Numbered from the stretch's first letter, positions 1 through 10,834 are shown. The stretch is DNA of 64,000 bases from Corynebacterium frankenforstense DSM 45800 (GCF_001941485.1 NZ_CP009247.1:2108001-2172000); one strand, 5' to 3'. A program made the numbers and translations. Notes: generated by a model not told the origin, from the letters alone.

Positions 1-403
1 CGACGTTGAGGTCGAGGTGGGAGCGCCATTCCCCGGCTGAGGCGGCCTCGACGGTGCGCCGCTGCGCCACGGCGGCGGCGTGGACGAGGACGTCGACGCG
101 GTCCAGGCCCAGCACCTCGTCGAGCGCGCCAGTGGGCTTATCGAGCAGCTCGGTGACCAGGTCGGCCTGCACGGCGGTGACGTGCGCCAGCTCGCCGAGA
201 CGGTCGAGGCCGTCCGCGTCGCGGCCGATGGCCCACACGTCGTGGTCGCGCAGCAGGTCCGCGACGATCTCGACGCCCATCCCGCCGGTCGCGCCGGTGA
301 CGACGGCGACCTTGCGGGGGCGCTCCGTCTCCGTGCCGGGGGCGGTGGCGGCCGCGGTATCCGCGGTGTTCTCCGTGTTCTCGGTGGTGTCGGTGGTGCT
401 CAT
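1..403 (-). CDS. SDR family oxidoreductase, N-terminal part (cut by window edge)
   Basis: The visible 134 codons start at ATG 403-401. After an acidic, threonine-rich leader of about 28 residues they give a Rossmann nucleotide-binding strand with TGATGGMG at residues 36-43. Further in is an acidic residue after the second strand and an HAAAVAQ segment where SDRs have NNAG. This is a short-chain dehydrogenase; the catalytic Ser-Tyr-Lys part lies outside the window, so the substrate is unknown. A TACCCT box lies 6 nt before the ATG and there is no Shine-Dalgarno, which suggests a leaderless transcript. It is in the same orientation as metB and downstream of it. Confidence 0.7.
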   Translation of the reverse strand, partial: MSTTDTTENTENTADTAAATAPGTETERPRKVAVVTGATGGMGVEIVADLLRDHDVWAIGRDADGLDRLGELAHVTAVQADLVTELLDKPTGALDEVLGLDRVDVLVHAAAVAQRRTVEAASAGEWRSHLDLNV

Positions 404-467
404 GCGGCCAGGGTAGCGCGGGGGCGCGCGGGCGAGAAGGGTTTTCGCGGCTCCGACGGCCGCGCGG

Positions 468-1628
468 CTACAGCCGGTCGAGGGCCTGGGCGGCGTCGGC
501 GAGCAGCTGGTCGCGGTCCTCCAGGCCGACGGAGATGCGCACCAGGTCGCGCGGCGGGGCGGTCGCGGAGCCCTCGGCGGAGAGGTGCGTCATCGTCGCC
601 GGGTGCTCGAGCAGGCTCTCCACGCCGCCGAGGGACTCGGCCAGACAGATCAGCTCGGTGTTGCGGCAGAACTGCTTGGCGGCCTCCTCGCCGCCGGCCA
701 GGCGCACCGAGACCATGCCGCCGAAGCCGGCCATCTGGCGCGCGGCGACCTCGTGGCCCGGGTGGGATTCGAGGCCCGGGTAGCGCACCTCGGCGACCTC
801 GTCGCGGGACTGAAGGAACTCGGCCAGGGCCTGCGCGTTGGCGCAGTGGCGGTCCATGCGCACGCCGAGGGTCTTGATCCCGCGGTAGGCCAGGTAGGAG
901 TCGAAGGGGCCGGGGATGGCGCCGATGTCGCCCTGGAACTTCAGCACCAGCTCGTCGATCTCGGGGTGCGGGGTGACCACGAGCCCGCCGATGACGTCGG
1001 AGTGGCCGCCGAGGTACTTCGTGGTCGAGTGGACCACCACGTCGGCGCCGAGGCTCAGCGGGCGCTGCAGGTAGGGGGTGGCGAAGGTGTTGTCCACCAC
1101 GAGGCGGGCCGGGTGACCGTCGAGCACCTCGGCGACGGCGGCGATGTCGGTCACGCCGAGCATCGGGTTGGTCGGCGTCTCGAGCCAGACCACGGCGGTC
1201 TCGTCGCGCAGGGCGTCGCGGACCTGGCCGGCGTCGGTGGTGTCGACCACGGAGTAGTCCACGCCCCAGGGCTTGAAGACGGTCTCGATGAGCCGGTAGG
1301 TGCCGCCGTAGACGTCGCCGCCGAGGATGATGTGGGCGCCCGGGCGGGTCAGCACGCGCAGCACGGTGTCGGTGGCGGCCATGCCGGAGGCGAAGGCGCG
1401 GCCGACGGCCTCCCCGCCGCCCTCGAGGGTGGCCACGACCTTCTCGAGCGCCGCGGTGGTCGGGTTGCCGCAGCGGCCGTACTCGTAGCCGCCGCGCAGC
1501 GTCGCGATGTCGTCCTGGGCGAAGGTCGTCGACGTGTAGACGGGCACGTTGACCGCGCCGGTGTGTGAGTCCGGGTGGTAGCCGGCGTGGATGGCGTCGG
1601 TGAAGAATCCGGGGTACGGGGCGCTCAC
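468..1628 (-). CDS. metB: Cystathionine gamma-synthase
   Basis: PLP-dependent trans-sulfuration enzyme of cytosolic methionine synthesis, making cystathionine from an O-acyl-homoserine and cysteine. The 386-aa product starts at GTG 1628-1626, preceded by GGAGAA, and its length fits corynebacterial MetB. Visible features are the N-terminal YTSTTFAQDD and YEYGRCGNPT segments that bind PLP phosphate and the neighbouring subunit, the VVDNTFATPYLQRPL strand, and the Schiff-base lysine K204 in HSTTKYLGGHSD. The C-terminal RISVGLED is typical of the family. Cystathionine gamma-lyase is a close homologue, but the McbR-like operator upstream favours the biosynthetic enzyme. Confidence 0.92.
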   Translation of the reverse strand: MSAPYPGFFTDAIHAGYHPDSHTGAVNVPVYTSTTFAQDDIATLRGGYEYGRCGNPTTAALEKVVATLEGGGEAVGRAFASGMAATDTVLRVLTRPGAHIILGGDVYGGTYRLIETVFKPWGVDYSVVDTTDAGQVRDALRDETAVVWLETPTNPMLGVTDIAAVAEVLDGHPARLVVDNTFATPYLQRPLSLGADVVVHSTTKYLGGHSDVIGGLVVTPHPEIDELVLKFQGDIGAIPGPFDSYLAYRGIKTLGVRMDRHCANAQALAEFLQSRDEVAEVRYPGLESHPGHEVAARQMAGFGGMVSVRLAGGEEAAKQFCRNTELICLAESLGGVESLLEHPATMTHLSAEGSATAPPRDLVRISVGLEDRDQLLADAAQALDRL

Positions 1629-1680
1629 GTGGGGGTTCTCCTTCGCGTCGGAAAAGGCGGTCCGGGGTTTCCCGCAACAA

Positions 1681-1696
1681 TAGACCAAGCGGTCCA
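1681..1696 (-). promoter_or_regulatory. Candidate McbR operator in the metB promoter
   Basis: The plus strand reads TAGAC-CAAGCG-GTCCA, one mismatch from the TAGAC-N6-GTCTA palindrome known for McbR, the TetR-type repressor of sulfur-amino-acid genes in C. glutamicum. On the metB strand it sits between a GTGACA (-35) and a TATTGT (-10), about 18 nt apart, so a bound repressor would block RNA polymerase. The site is seen; its regulator is inferred. Confidence 0.6.
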
Positions 1697-1823
1697 GGTT
1701 TGTCACACGATCCGGTCCACTCCCCCTGCCCCGCACCCCGCGTCCAGCGACTGCGCGCCGCCCTCACCCCCTGCCCGCCTCCCGGGGTCGCGCCGGGCCG
1801 TCTCGGGCGCTACGTTGGGGCCA

Positions 1824-2852
1824 ATGAACCCCGATGACCTCGCATTACTCGCAGCTAATTCACCCGAAGGTGTCTCCGAGATGACCGATTCCGCGGCCGC
1901 CACCGTGACCTCCTGGTGGGAGAACGAACTCGTCCAGCAGTGGCTCATCGACGTGCCCATCAGCCTCGGGATCACGCTCGTGGTCGCGGTCGTGGCGCAC
2001 TGGGCGCTGCGCCGCCTCATCGACCGCCTCGCCGAGAGCAACATAGAACGCAAGCCGCGCAAGAAGTCGCACATCCTGCCCATCGGCCGGCAACGCGACG
2101 CCGAGCAGCAGCAGGAGCAGACGCTGGCCGAGCGGGCCAAGGAACGCCGCCGCAAGTCGCGCATCCGCACGCTGGCCCAGGTGGGCAAGTCCGCCGTCGG
2201 CATCATCATCTGGGTGTGGGCCGCGCTGGCGATCCTGGACAAACTCGGCGTCAACATCGCGCCGCTGATCGCCTCCGCCGGTGTCGCCGGCGTCGCCCTC
2301 GGCTTCGGCGCGCAGTCCGTGGTCAAGGACTTCCTCGCGGGCATCTTCATGCTGCTCGAGGACCAGTACGGCGTGGGCGACGTCATCGACGTCGGCGACG
2401 ACATCATCGGCGACGTCGAGGACATCTCGCTGCGCCTGACCACGATCCGCGACATGGACGGCACCCTGTGGTACGTGCGCAACGGCGAGATCCTGCGCGT
2501 GGGCAACTTCTCCGACGAGTACGCCATCGCCCGCCTGCAGATCCCGGTGAGCCTGTCCAACGACCCGGACGAGGCGCGCAAGGTCATCGCCGCCGCGGCC
2601 GAGGAGGCCTGCGAGAACCCGGAGGTGGCCTCCAAGATCCTGGACAAGCCGAAGATGCAGGGTGTGTCCGCCTTCGAGATCGACCACATGTCCTACCGCA
2701 TCTCGGTGACGACGATGCCCGGCGACCAGTGGGACGTGCAGCGTCGCATCCAGGGCCACATCCTGGCGCGCATGCACGAGCAGGGCATCGAGGTGCCCTA
2801 CCCGCACGGCATCGGCATCCAGCACCCCGCGCTGGAGGACGACGAGGCCTAG
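1824..2852 (+). CDS. MscS-family small-conductance mechanosensitive channel
   Basis: Predicted 342-aa inner-membrane channel relieving turgor on hypo-osmotic shock. One membrane helix lies near residues 43-62. A basic, Q/E-rich stretch follows (RDAEQQQEQTLAERAKERRRKSR), then two helices at about 118-140 and 148-180. The last is the glycine/alanine-rich pore helix ASAGVAGVALGFGAQSVVKD that defines MscS, followed by the beta domain with GVGDVIDVGD. It is shorter than C. glutamicum MscCG, which has an extra C-terminal helix. ATG 1824 has only a weak GGGG upstream; ATG 1881 (MTDSAAA), preceded by GAAGG, is an alternative start. Terminator at 2889. Confidence 0.88.
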   Translation: MNPDDLALLAANSPEGVSEMTDSAAATVTSWWENELVQQWLIDVPISLGITLVVAVVAHWALRRLIDRLAESNIERKPRKKSHILPIGRQRDAEQQQEQTLAERAKERRRKSRIRTLAQVGKSAVGIIIWVWAALAILDKLGVNIAPLIASAGVAGVALGFGAQSVVKDFLAGIFMLLEDQYGVGDVIDVGDDIIGDVEDISLRLTTIRDMDGTLWYVRNGEILRVGNFSDEYAIARLQIPVSLSNDPDEARKVIAAAAEEACENPEVASKILDKPKMQGVSAFEIDHMSYRISVTTMPGDQWDVQRRIQGHILARMHEQGIEVPYPHGIGIQHPALEDDEA

Positions 2853-2888
2853 GCCTCCATCAATTTCCGACGTCCCGTCGGTTCCACA

Positions 2889-2919
2889 CCGCCGCACCCC
2901 GCCGGGTGCGGCGGTTTTT
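2889..2919 (+). terminator. Rho-independent terminator after the MscS gene
   Basis: A perfect 11-bp stem, CCGCCGCACCC / GGGTGCGGCGG, with a CGCC loop is followed by TTTTT. It lies 36 nt after the channel stop codon, between convergent genes. Confidence 0.9.
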
Positions 2920-3010
2920 CCGTGTGCGGGTACGCGGGTGGCGCGGGGCCGTGCGCCGGGTGACGCGGGGTGTCGCGCGGCGCAGCGTTCTCGCGCGCCT
3001 GCCGCGCGGC

Positions 3011-3826
3011 TCAGAAGAGCGAGAGCCTGGTGGAGCGGTAGACGGTGCCGAAGGGCGCGTCGACGCGCACCCACCGGCCCAGCTTGGCCACCCGCAGGTG
3101 GCGGGGGATCTCGGTGGCCGCGGCGAAGCCGGGGATCAGCCCCAGCGAGGTGCAGGTGAAGATCATCCGCATCGGGATCTCCACCTTCTCCACGGCGGCG
3201 TCGGAGGCCGCGCCGTCGGACGCGGCGTCGTTCGCGCCGGTGCCGGTGCCGGCATCCGCTCCCCCGGCGGCCGAGGTGCCGGCAGCACCCGAGGTGCCCG
3301 AGGTACCGGTGGCCGTCGAGGCCCCCCGGCCGTCCGCGGCCGCCGAGCTGACCTCCAGGACCGTCTGGTCGAGCAGGCTGCGCGGCGGGCCCAGCGGGCC
3401 GGAGAACTGCCGGGCCAGGGACTGGCCCTTGTCGGCCAGGGTGCGCACGACGTCGACGGGCACCCGGTCGATCTCCTTGAAGCCCTGCGCCGGCGGCAGC
3501 GCCCCGGGCCACGAGGGGTCCCGCGGCGAGCCCAGCGCCAGGTGGCGCGAGCTCGGCTCCGCGGAGTTGTAGACGACGAGCTCGTCGAGCAGCCGGCGCG
3601 CGGAGACCACCGCCCCGTCGCGCGAGGCGGTGCCGCGCACGCGGCGGGAGGCGACCACGTCGAAGGGCGTGGTCACGAAGACCTCGACGAACTCACCGCG
3701 CTGCTGCAGGCGTGCCAGCGCCGCGGCGTCGAGCCCCACGGCGCGGGAGACGAGCGCCTGCAGGCCGGACGCGCCGTCGGAGATCTCGAGGAACTCCTCG
3801 GTCCAGCCGCCGTTCGCGCCGGTCAA
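3011..3826 (-). CDS. Conserved hypothetical protein, translationally coupled to a thioesterase
   Basis: A 271-aa protein I cannot assign to a characterised family. The N-terminal half is regular (TEEFLEISDGASGLQALVSRAVGLD, VFVTTPFDVVASRRVRG). Residues about 162-205 are a low-complexity Gly/Ala/Ser/Thr linker (SGTSGAAGTSAAGGADAGT). A last segment ends KLGRWVRVDAPFGTVYRSTRLSLF. There is no clear signal peptide or membrane helix, so it is probably cytosolic. Translation would start at TTG 3826-3824, which overlaps the TGA of the upstream thioesterase gene as TTGA. That implies translational coupling and a functional link, but the role is unknown. Confidence 0.65.
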   Translation of the reverse strand: MTGANGGWTEEFLEISDGASGLQALVSRAVGLDAAALARLQQRGEFVEVFVTTPFDVVASRRVRGTASRDGAVVSARRLLDELVVYNSAEPSSRHLALGSPRDPSWPGALPPAQGFKEIDRVPVDVVRTLADKGQSLARQFSGPLGPPRSLLDQTVLEVSSAAADGRGASTATGTSGTSGAAGTSAAGGADAGTGTGANDAASDGAASDAAVEKVEIPMRMIFTCTSLGLIPGFAAATEIPRHLRVAKLGRWVRVDAPFGTVYRSTRLSLF

Positions 3827-4317
3827 CGGGCGCCGTCTTCCCGGTCACCGCGGTCCGGCCCCTCGAGCTCGCCGGCCGGGCCCTTGTCCTCGGAGGACTC
3901 CGCGTACTGGGTCAGCACGCCGATCTCCGCGGAGCTGATCGCGCGCGGGCGGGCGGACTCGCGGTCCATGGCCACCGACACGCAGCGCACCACGGCGGCC
4001 ACCCGGCCCTCGGGGTCCTTGACCTCCTGGCGGGTGGTCATGGAGGTCGTGCCGATCGCCTCGACAGTGGTCTCGATGAGGACGCGGTCCTCCTTGTTCG
4101 GCAGGATCGGCTTCATGAAGTCGACCTCGAGGTTGCGCAGGAAGAACATCGGGGTCTTCAGCCCGGCGCGCGGGAACTCGGTGAGCGCGAACTTCACCCT
4201 GGCCTCCTGGGCCAGCTCGATGTACTGGGCGTTGTTGAGATGCCCGTAGCGGTCGAAGTCGTTCCACCGCAGCGGCACGTAGGTCCGGTGGACGGAGCCT
4301 TCGTGGATGGATGCCAT
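3823..4317 (-). CDS. Acyl-CoA thioesterase, hotdog fold (4-hydroxybenzoyl-CoA thioesterase-like)
   Basis: A 164-aa single-hotdog protein, the usual size for this family. The early motif RWNDFDRYGHLNNAQYIELAQEAR carries the signature Asp (WNDFDRYGHLNN) of 4HBT/YbgC-type thioesterases, followed by a hydrophobic helix. It should hydrolyse acyl-CoA thioesters in the cytosol; the substrate cannot be read from sequence. ATG 4317 was chosen over an upstream in-frame ATG because homology begins at once. It lies downstream of ettA on the same strand with a 100-nt gap, and its stop overlaps the TTG start of the next gene. Confidence 0.85.
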   Translation of the reverse strand: MASIHEGSVHRTYVPLRWNDFDRYGHLNNAQYIELAQEARVKFALTEFPRAGLKTPMFFLRNLEVDFMKPILPNKEDRVLIETTVEAIGTTSMTTRQEVKDPEGRVAAVVRCVSVAMDRESARPRAISSAEIGVLTQYAESSEDKGPAGELEGPDRGDREDGAR

Positions 4318-4417
4318 TGTTCTCGCTTCCCTCTGTGATTCGTGCCTGTTCAAGCGGTGGCTGAAGCGCCGCCTGGAGCGGCGCCTCAGGGCCGGCCGGG
4401 CGGGGACCCGCCGACGC

Positions 4418-6088
<1,671 letters not shown>

Positions 6089-6177
6089 GTTTCCCCTCTG
6101 TCGTGGTTTTTCGCGTCAGACACTAGAGGGTAACCCTACCAGCAGCGCGGCGCCGGGCCAGGCCGCGCCGGCCCGGC

Positions 6178-6753
6178 TCAGGCGACGTCCGCCGTGGCGA
6201 AGGGGGCCTCCTCACCGCCCGGGGAGGCGTCGAAGGTGGCCGGCTCCGGGTCCCCGCCCGGCGCCTGGCCGGAGCCCGCGTCCTGGGGCGTGAAGAGGTC
6301 CTCGTCGACGTTCTGGGCGAACAGCGCCTGGTTCTGCGGGTCCCGCTCACCGGCCCAGCGGGCCTGCACGTCGACGCAGCGGTTGACGCGCGCGAAGTGG
6401 CGGTTGAGGTCGTGGGCGACGGCGCGGGCCTTGAGCAGCACCCGCGAGCGGCGCCGCTCCTCCTCGGTCGTGCCCTGCTTGCCCTCCCACTCCTCGGTGA
6501 CCAGGTAGCCGGTGGCCACGATCGGCGAGCCCTTGTCCAGGGTCGTCCGGCAGTTGTAGGCCAGGTCGCCCCAGGCCTCGACGTCGATGAAGAGCTCGTC
6601 GACGCTGCTCCAGCCGGTCTTCGACTTCTCGTCGCGCAGGGAGCGGTCGGCGGCGATGCGCATCTTGACCACGAGCGCACCGGTCTGGGTGCGCCGCAGC
6701 CAGGGCTTACGGGTGAGGTTGCCGGTCAGGGTGACCGGGTGGTTGATGGCCAT
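6178..6753 (-). CDS. Single-stranded DNA-binding protein paralogue
   Basis: A 191-aa OB-fold protein starting MAINHPVTLTGNLTRKPWLRRTQTG, the canonical SSB beginning, with strands VDVEAWGDLAYN and IVATGYLVTEEWEG. ATG 6753 has AAAGGA at ideal spacing. The C-terminal 70 residues are a disordered acidic/proline tail ending in FATADVA rather than the DDDIPF-type tip that recruits partners to the replicative SSB. It is therefore more likely an accessory SSB than the essential one, which normally sits with rpsF/rplI. It lies upstream of ettA on the same strand. Confidence 0.82.
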   Translation of the reverse strand: MAINHPVTLTGNLTRKPWLRRTQTGALVVKMRIAADRSLRDEKSKTGWSSVDELFIDVEAWGDLAYNCRTTLDKGSPIVATGYLVTEEWEGKQGTTEEERRRSRVLLKARAVAHDLNRHFARVNRCVDVQARWAGERDPQNQALFAQNVDEDLFTPQDAGSGQAPGGDPEPATFDASPGGEEAPFATADVA

Positions 6754-6916
6754 GACGGTCCTTTCCCGCGGGAGCGCGAGGGTCTCGGTTCGCCCCCGGA
6801 CACTCCCGCGGAATTTCCCCCCGGGGGCTTGTCCCCGATGCTGCCCGGTGACCGCGACCCGGCGCAGCGCCCCGGCGCGCGCCTGTGGACAATCCGGCGT
6901 CATCCACAGGCCGGCC

Positions 6917-9301
6917 TCAGCGCCGCTTGCGCCGGCCGCGCTTCTTACGCTTCCTGTCCCGTCCGCGCTCGCGGGCCTCGCCGAACTCCTCGGTGTAGTA
7001 GGCGGAGTCCGACATCGGCCAGGGCACGCCCGGGTGCTCGGGGCGTGCGTCGCGGCGGCGCGGGCGCGCGTCCTCGGCGTCCGCCGCGTCGTCGGCCCCG
7101 CTTGCCGACGCCCCGTCGCCCGCCGTCGCGGCGTCCGTCGCCGTGTCCGTGGGCGCGTCGTCCTGCGCCTGCGGCGCAGGCGCCGGCGCAGCGCCGTCAG
7201 GGGCGCTGCCGGCGGGGACGGACGGGACGTCGTCAATCTCTCCGCCGGTCTCGGCGTCGTCGTTGAGGCTGGCCAGCCACTGGTTGTAGGCGTCGTGCTC
7301 GGCGTCGTCGGTAGCGGCGGCGCGTTCCTCGTAGGCCTTCTCCTCGGCCTTGTCGTCGCGCAGCCACTGGTAGAACAGCGCGCCGAAGACGACGACCAGC
7401 GGGAAGGAACCGGAGGCCCAGGCGATGCCGCCGCCGACCTTCTGGTCCGCCAGCAGGTCCGGGGCCCAGGGCAGCAGCAGGCCGGCGTAGAAGTCCTCGG
7501 CGAGCACCTCGTTGAGCTGCATGAGGTAGACGCCGAAGTAGAGGTGCACCGGCATCGAGATCATCAGCCAGCCCAGGCGCAGCAGCACGCTGCCGCGGCG
7601 CGGGATCGGGTCGGCGCCGATCATCTCCCAGAAGTAGAGGAAGCCGGAGGTCACGAAGAGCACGTTCATGATCACGTGCCCGCCGTGCTCGGCGACCATC
7701 ACGTCGAAGAGCGGGGTGATGTAGATGATGTAGAAGAAGAAGAGGAACTGCAGCGTGTTGACCGCGGGGTTGGTGATCCAGCCCAGCGTCCGGCTGTGGC
7801 ACAGGGCGAAGGCCCACTCGCGCGGTCCGGGGCGGCCCGGCGCGCCCGGCCCGGAGGCCCGCATCATCAGGGTGAACGGCGCGCCGAGGACCAGGAAGAC
7901 GGGGATGACCATGGCCAGGCCCATGTGCACGATCATGTGCACGGAGAACAGCGCCATCATGTTCATGCCCATGCCCGAGCTCATCATGACGGTGAGCGAG
8001 AAACAGCCGAGCAGGAACCAGAAGGTGCGCACCGCGGGCCAGTCGCCGCCGCGGCGGTGCACGCGCACCACGCCGTAGATGTAGGCGGCGGCGAGCACCA
8101 GGCCGATGGTGCCGAAGAGCAGGTCGAAGCGCCACATCGTCCACACGTTCCAGAAGGTGGGTGCCTCGTGCAGGTCGAAGCCGATCTTGACGGCCATCGG
8201 CGAGAGGTTCGGGTCGCGCGGGGGCGGCGGCGGGGTGCGGCCCATGGAGATGGCCACGCCGGTCACGGCGGCCATGACCAGCACCTCGACGACGGCGACG
8301 CGGCGGAAGGCGCGCTGGTCCGGGTGCGGGCCGGCGAGCCTGGGCATGGTGACCTGGCGGTGCACGAAGCCGAGGAAGGCGAGCACGACCACGCCGACGG
8401 CCTTGGCGGTGATGATCAGGCCGTAGGTGGTGGTCAGCCAGTCGGAGAAGTCGATGCGCACCGCGGCGTTGACCACGCCCGAGATCGTCATGACGATGAT
8501 CGAGACGAGCGCGAGCTTGGAGTAGCGCGCCACGGCGGTCTCGGTGTCGGGACCCAGGCGGCGGCAGTGGGCGATCAGCGCCATCAGCCCGCCGATCCAG
8601 AGCACCAGGAAGATCAGGTGCCACAGGTAGGAGTTGGTGCCGTAGTCGTGGTTGCCGCCGGCCGCGGAGTGGCCGTCCAGCCCGTTGGGCACCACGGCGA
8701 GCACCGCGAAGACCAGGGCGAGCGGCTGGCTGGACCAGCGGCGGGCGAAGAGCGCGGGAATACCGACCAGGAAGGCCAGGCCGGCCGTCCACGCCCAGGC
8801 CTGCGCGGCGGAGACCTGCTCGAGCGCGGTGACCCAGGCGGCCGGCTGGAGGACCTGGGAGAAGGGGGTGCCGGAGACGTCGGAGAGCGTCAGGGGCACC
8901 ATGACCAGGGAGATCACGCCGAGGGCCAGCGAGGACAGCGCGCCGGTGCGCGCGGCGATGTGGCCGTCGACGGTCAGACGCGCCTCGAGGATGCGGGAGT
9001 TGTCGTTCTCCGGGACGTCCGGGTTGATCAGGAAGGCGGCGGCCAGGTACGAGCCGACGGCGAGCGCGGAGACGATCCAGGACGCCGCGCGCAGGAAGGG
9101 CAGGCCGACGGTGGTCAGCCGGCCGGGGTCCGGGATGCCGAGCGCGGCCAGGGAGTCGGCGAGCAGTCCCCAGGAGATCGCCGCGCCGACCACGCCGGCG
9201 AAGACGGTGAAGGCGAGGTAGAGCGGCCAGGTCGACCGGACGGAGGGGCCCGAGGCCGGGCTGGCCGGGGCCTCACCGTCCCGAACGAGCGTGTCAGACA
9301 T
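6917..9301 (-). CDS. CopD-CtaG fusion membrane protein (cytochrome c oxidase assembly / copper)
   Basis: A 794-aa polytopic membrane protein. The N-terminal half has about eight helices typical of CopD copper-resistance proteins, including HLIFLVLWIGGLMALIAHCRR and SIIVMTISGVVNAAVRI. The second half is a CtaG/caa3-assembly domain (SVHMIVHMGLAMVIPVFLVLGAPFTLMM, NTLQFLFFFYIIYITPLFD) with membrane histidines. The last ~130 residues are cytoplasmic, Ala/Asp/Pro-rich low complexity ending in a basic RKRKKRGRRKRR tail. It probably handles copper for oxidase assembly. ATG 9301 is taken as the start (MSDTLVRDG). A copy of the dispersed 15-bp motif lies in the low-complexity tail (7223-7237). Confidence 0.85.
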   Translation of the reverse strand: MSDTLVRDGEAPASPASGPSVRSTWPLYLAFTVFAGVVGAAISWGLLADSLAALGIPDPGRLTTVGLPFLRAASWIVSALAVGSYLAAAFLINPDVPENDNSRILEARLTVDGHIAARTGALSSLALGVISLVMVPLTLSDVSGTPFSQVLQPAAWVTALEQVSAAQAWAWTAGLAFLVGIPALFARRWSSQPLALVFAVLAVVPNGLDGHSAAGGNHDYGTNSYLWHLIFLVLWIGGLMALIAHCRRLGPDTETAVARYSKLALVSIIVMTISGVVNAAVRIDFSDWLTTTYGLIITAKAVGVVVLAFLGFVHRQVTMPRLAGPHPDQRAFRRVAVVEVLVMAAVTGVAISMGRTPPPPPRDPNLSPMAVKIGFDLHEAPTFWNVWTMWRFDLLFGTIGLVLAAAYIYGVVRVHRRGGDWPAVRTFWFLLGCFSLTVMMSSGMGMNMMALFSVHMIVHMGLAMVIPVFLVLGAPFTLMMRASGPGAPGRPGPREWAFALCHSRTLGWITNPAVNTLQFLFFFYIIYITPLFDVMVAEHGGHVIMNVLFVTSGFLYFWEMIGADPIPRRGSVLLRLGWLMISMPVHLYFGVYLMQLNEVLAEDFYAGLLLPWAPDLLADQKVGGGIAWASGSFPLVVVFGALFYQWLRDDKAEEKAYEERAAATDDAEHDAYNQWLASLNDDAETGGEIDDVPSVPAGSAPDGAAPAPAPQAQDDAPTDTATDAATAGDGASASGADDAADAEDARPRRRDARPEHPGVPWPMSDSAYYTEEFGEARERGRDRKRKKRGRRKRR

Positions 9302-9337
9302 AGCCACCACCCTACTTCCCCGCCGCCCGGCCACCTC

Positions 9338-9366
9338 TTGGGGCGCAGGGGGCCGTGCGCTAGAGT
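9338..9366 (+). promoter_or_regulatory. Probable promoter of tRNA-Arg
   Basis: TTGGGG (9338-9343) and TAGAGT (9361-9366) are separated by 17 nt, about 70 nt before the tRNA. Confidence 0.5.
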
Positions 9367-9435
9367 CACTGCACGTGGGGACGCTTGCCGACGTCGCGTT
9401 GCGACGCATCGCGCCCGACTCACCGTCCCCGCCGC

Positions 9436-9512
9436 GCCCCCATAGCTCAGTGGATTAGAGCATCCGGTTTCTACCCGGCTGGTCGCGGGTTCGAATCCTG
9501 CTGGGGGCACCA
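9436..9512 (+). tRNA. tRNA-Arg (anticodon TCT)
   Basis: The 7-bp acceptor stem GCCCCCA/TGGGGGC closes a cloverleaf with D-arm GCTCAGTGGATTAGAGC and T-arm GCGGGTTCGAATCCTGC. The anticodon loop TTTCTAC carries TCT, reading AGA. CCA is encoded. Confidence 0.95.
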
Positions 9513-9517
9513 CCGAA

Positions 9518-9562
9518 AGCGCCGGTCAACGCACATTTTTGAGTGCGTGGCCGGCGCTTTTC
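9518..9562 (+). terminator. Terminator after tRNA-Arg
   Basis: A long imperfect stem (AGCGCCGG..ACGCAC / GTGCGT..CCGGCGCT) around an ATTTTTGA loop is followed by TTTTCCC, 5 nt after the tRNA. Confidence 0.85.
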
Positions 9563-9641
9563 CCGTCTTGTAGGGTCCTTGTATCGTCCCCGAGACACTC
9601 TCGGCCACCCCGACGAGAAATTTGTGAAGGAGCATTAAGAC

Positions 9642-10619
9642 ATGGGAGTCAGCGAACGCACGAAGGAGACCGACGGCCACGGCGGTTTCAAGCGCCAGTC
9701 CAGCAGCTTCACCACCCACTTCGGCATCGGCGAAGGTGAGCTGCCGGTGGAGGCCGGCCGTTACCGGCTGATCGTGGCCATGATCTGCCCGTGGGCGCAC
9801 CGCCAGCTCATCGCCCGGCGCCTGCTGGGGCTCGAGGACGCGATCAGTGTCGGCGTGGCCCACCCGCGGCGCACGGCGAACGGCTGGCGCTTCGGTCTCG
9901 ACGAGGACGACAAGGACCCGGTGCTGGGCATCGAGTACCTGCTCGAGGCCTACAAGAAGGCCGACCCGGACTACGACAAGCGCGGCACGGTGCCGGCGAT
10001 CGTGGACACTCAGACCGGCGCGGTGGTCAACAACAACTTCCACCGGATGACCAACGAGCTCGAGGTCGCCTGGGCCCCGCTGCACGCCGACGACGCCCCG
10101 GACCTCTACCCGGAGGGGCACCGCGCGGAAATCGACGAGTTCAACGACTGGCTGTTCCACAACGTCAACAACGGCGTCTACAAGTGCGGCTTCGCCACCA
10201 CCCAGGAGGCCTACGAGAAGGCCTACGACTCGCTGTTCGCCGCACTCGACGAGCTCGAGGAGCGCCTGTCGGACCGCCGCTTCCTGTGGGGCGACCACAT
10301 CACGGACTCCGACATCCGCCTCTACGTGACGCTCGCGCGTTTCGACGCCGCCTACTACGGCGCGTTCAAGGCGAACCGGCAGCGGCTCGTCGACTTCGAG
10401 CACCTGTGGGCCTACGCCCGCGACCTCTACTCGATCCCGGCGTTCCGCGAGACCACGGACTTCGACGCGATCAAGGAGGGCTACTACGGCGGCGAGGGCG
10501 TGGTGGCCCCCGACGGCTCCGAGCCGATCATCCCGAAGGGCCCGGACCAGTCCGGCTGGACCGAGCCGCAGAACCGCGCCGAGCTCTCCGCGGACCCGGA
10601 GCACCCCTTCACCCGGTAG
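9642..10619 (+). CDS. Xi-class GST-like thiol reductase (glutathionyl-hydroquinone reductase family)
   Basis: A 325-aa cytosolic protein of the ECM4/YqjG family. An N-terminal thioredoxin-like domain has the CPWAHR motif (catalytic C49), and a helical GST C-domain follows (residues about 170-300, with LWGDHITDSDIRLYVTL). Family members reduce thiol-conjugated hydroquinones. Corynebacteria use mycothiol instead of glutathione, so the thiol partner here is probably mycothiol; that is inference. ATG 9642 follows AAGGAG at good spacing. It stands alone between tRNA-Arg and the DUF3558 gene. Confidence 0.85.
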   Translation: MGVSERTKETDGHGGFKRQSSSFTTHFGIGEGELPVEAGRYRLIVAMICPWAHRQLIARRLLGLEDAISVGVAHPRRTANGWRFGLDEDDKDPVLGIEYLLEAYKKADPDYDKRGTVPAIVDTQTGAVVNNNFHRMTNELEVAWAPLHADDAPDLYPEGHRAEIDEFNDWLFHNVNNGVYKCGFATTQEAYEKAYDSLFAALDELEERLSDRRFLWGDHITDSDIRLYVTLARFDAAYYGAFKANRQRLVDFEHLWAYARDLYSIPAFRETTDFDAIKEGYYGGEGVVAPDGSEPIIPKGPDQSGWTEPQNRAELSADPEHPFTR

Positions 10620-10834
10620 CGGGTGGACACGGCCGGGCGGGTGGGCCCGGCCGCCGCGCCCGGAGCGAGAAGTTTCCCGTCCGAGATGCGGGATGGTTTC
10701 GCGTCGCGCACAATGATGCCCACGGGCCGCCCCGGGAAGGGAACCGGAGGCGCCCCGGACCGGTCTAAGGGGGATGAGGGGAAGTAAGAGCCCCGCATCA
10801 CGACCGGTTGAGATGCTTCGACAGCGAGGGGGCA

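Noticed and set aside
10631..10652. GC hairpin GGCCGGGC / GCCCGGCC after the GST-like gene
   Set aside because: No T-run follows and such palindromes are frequent at this GC content, so it is not called a terminator.
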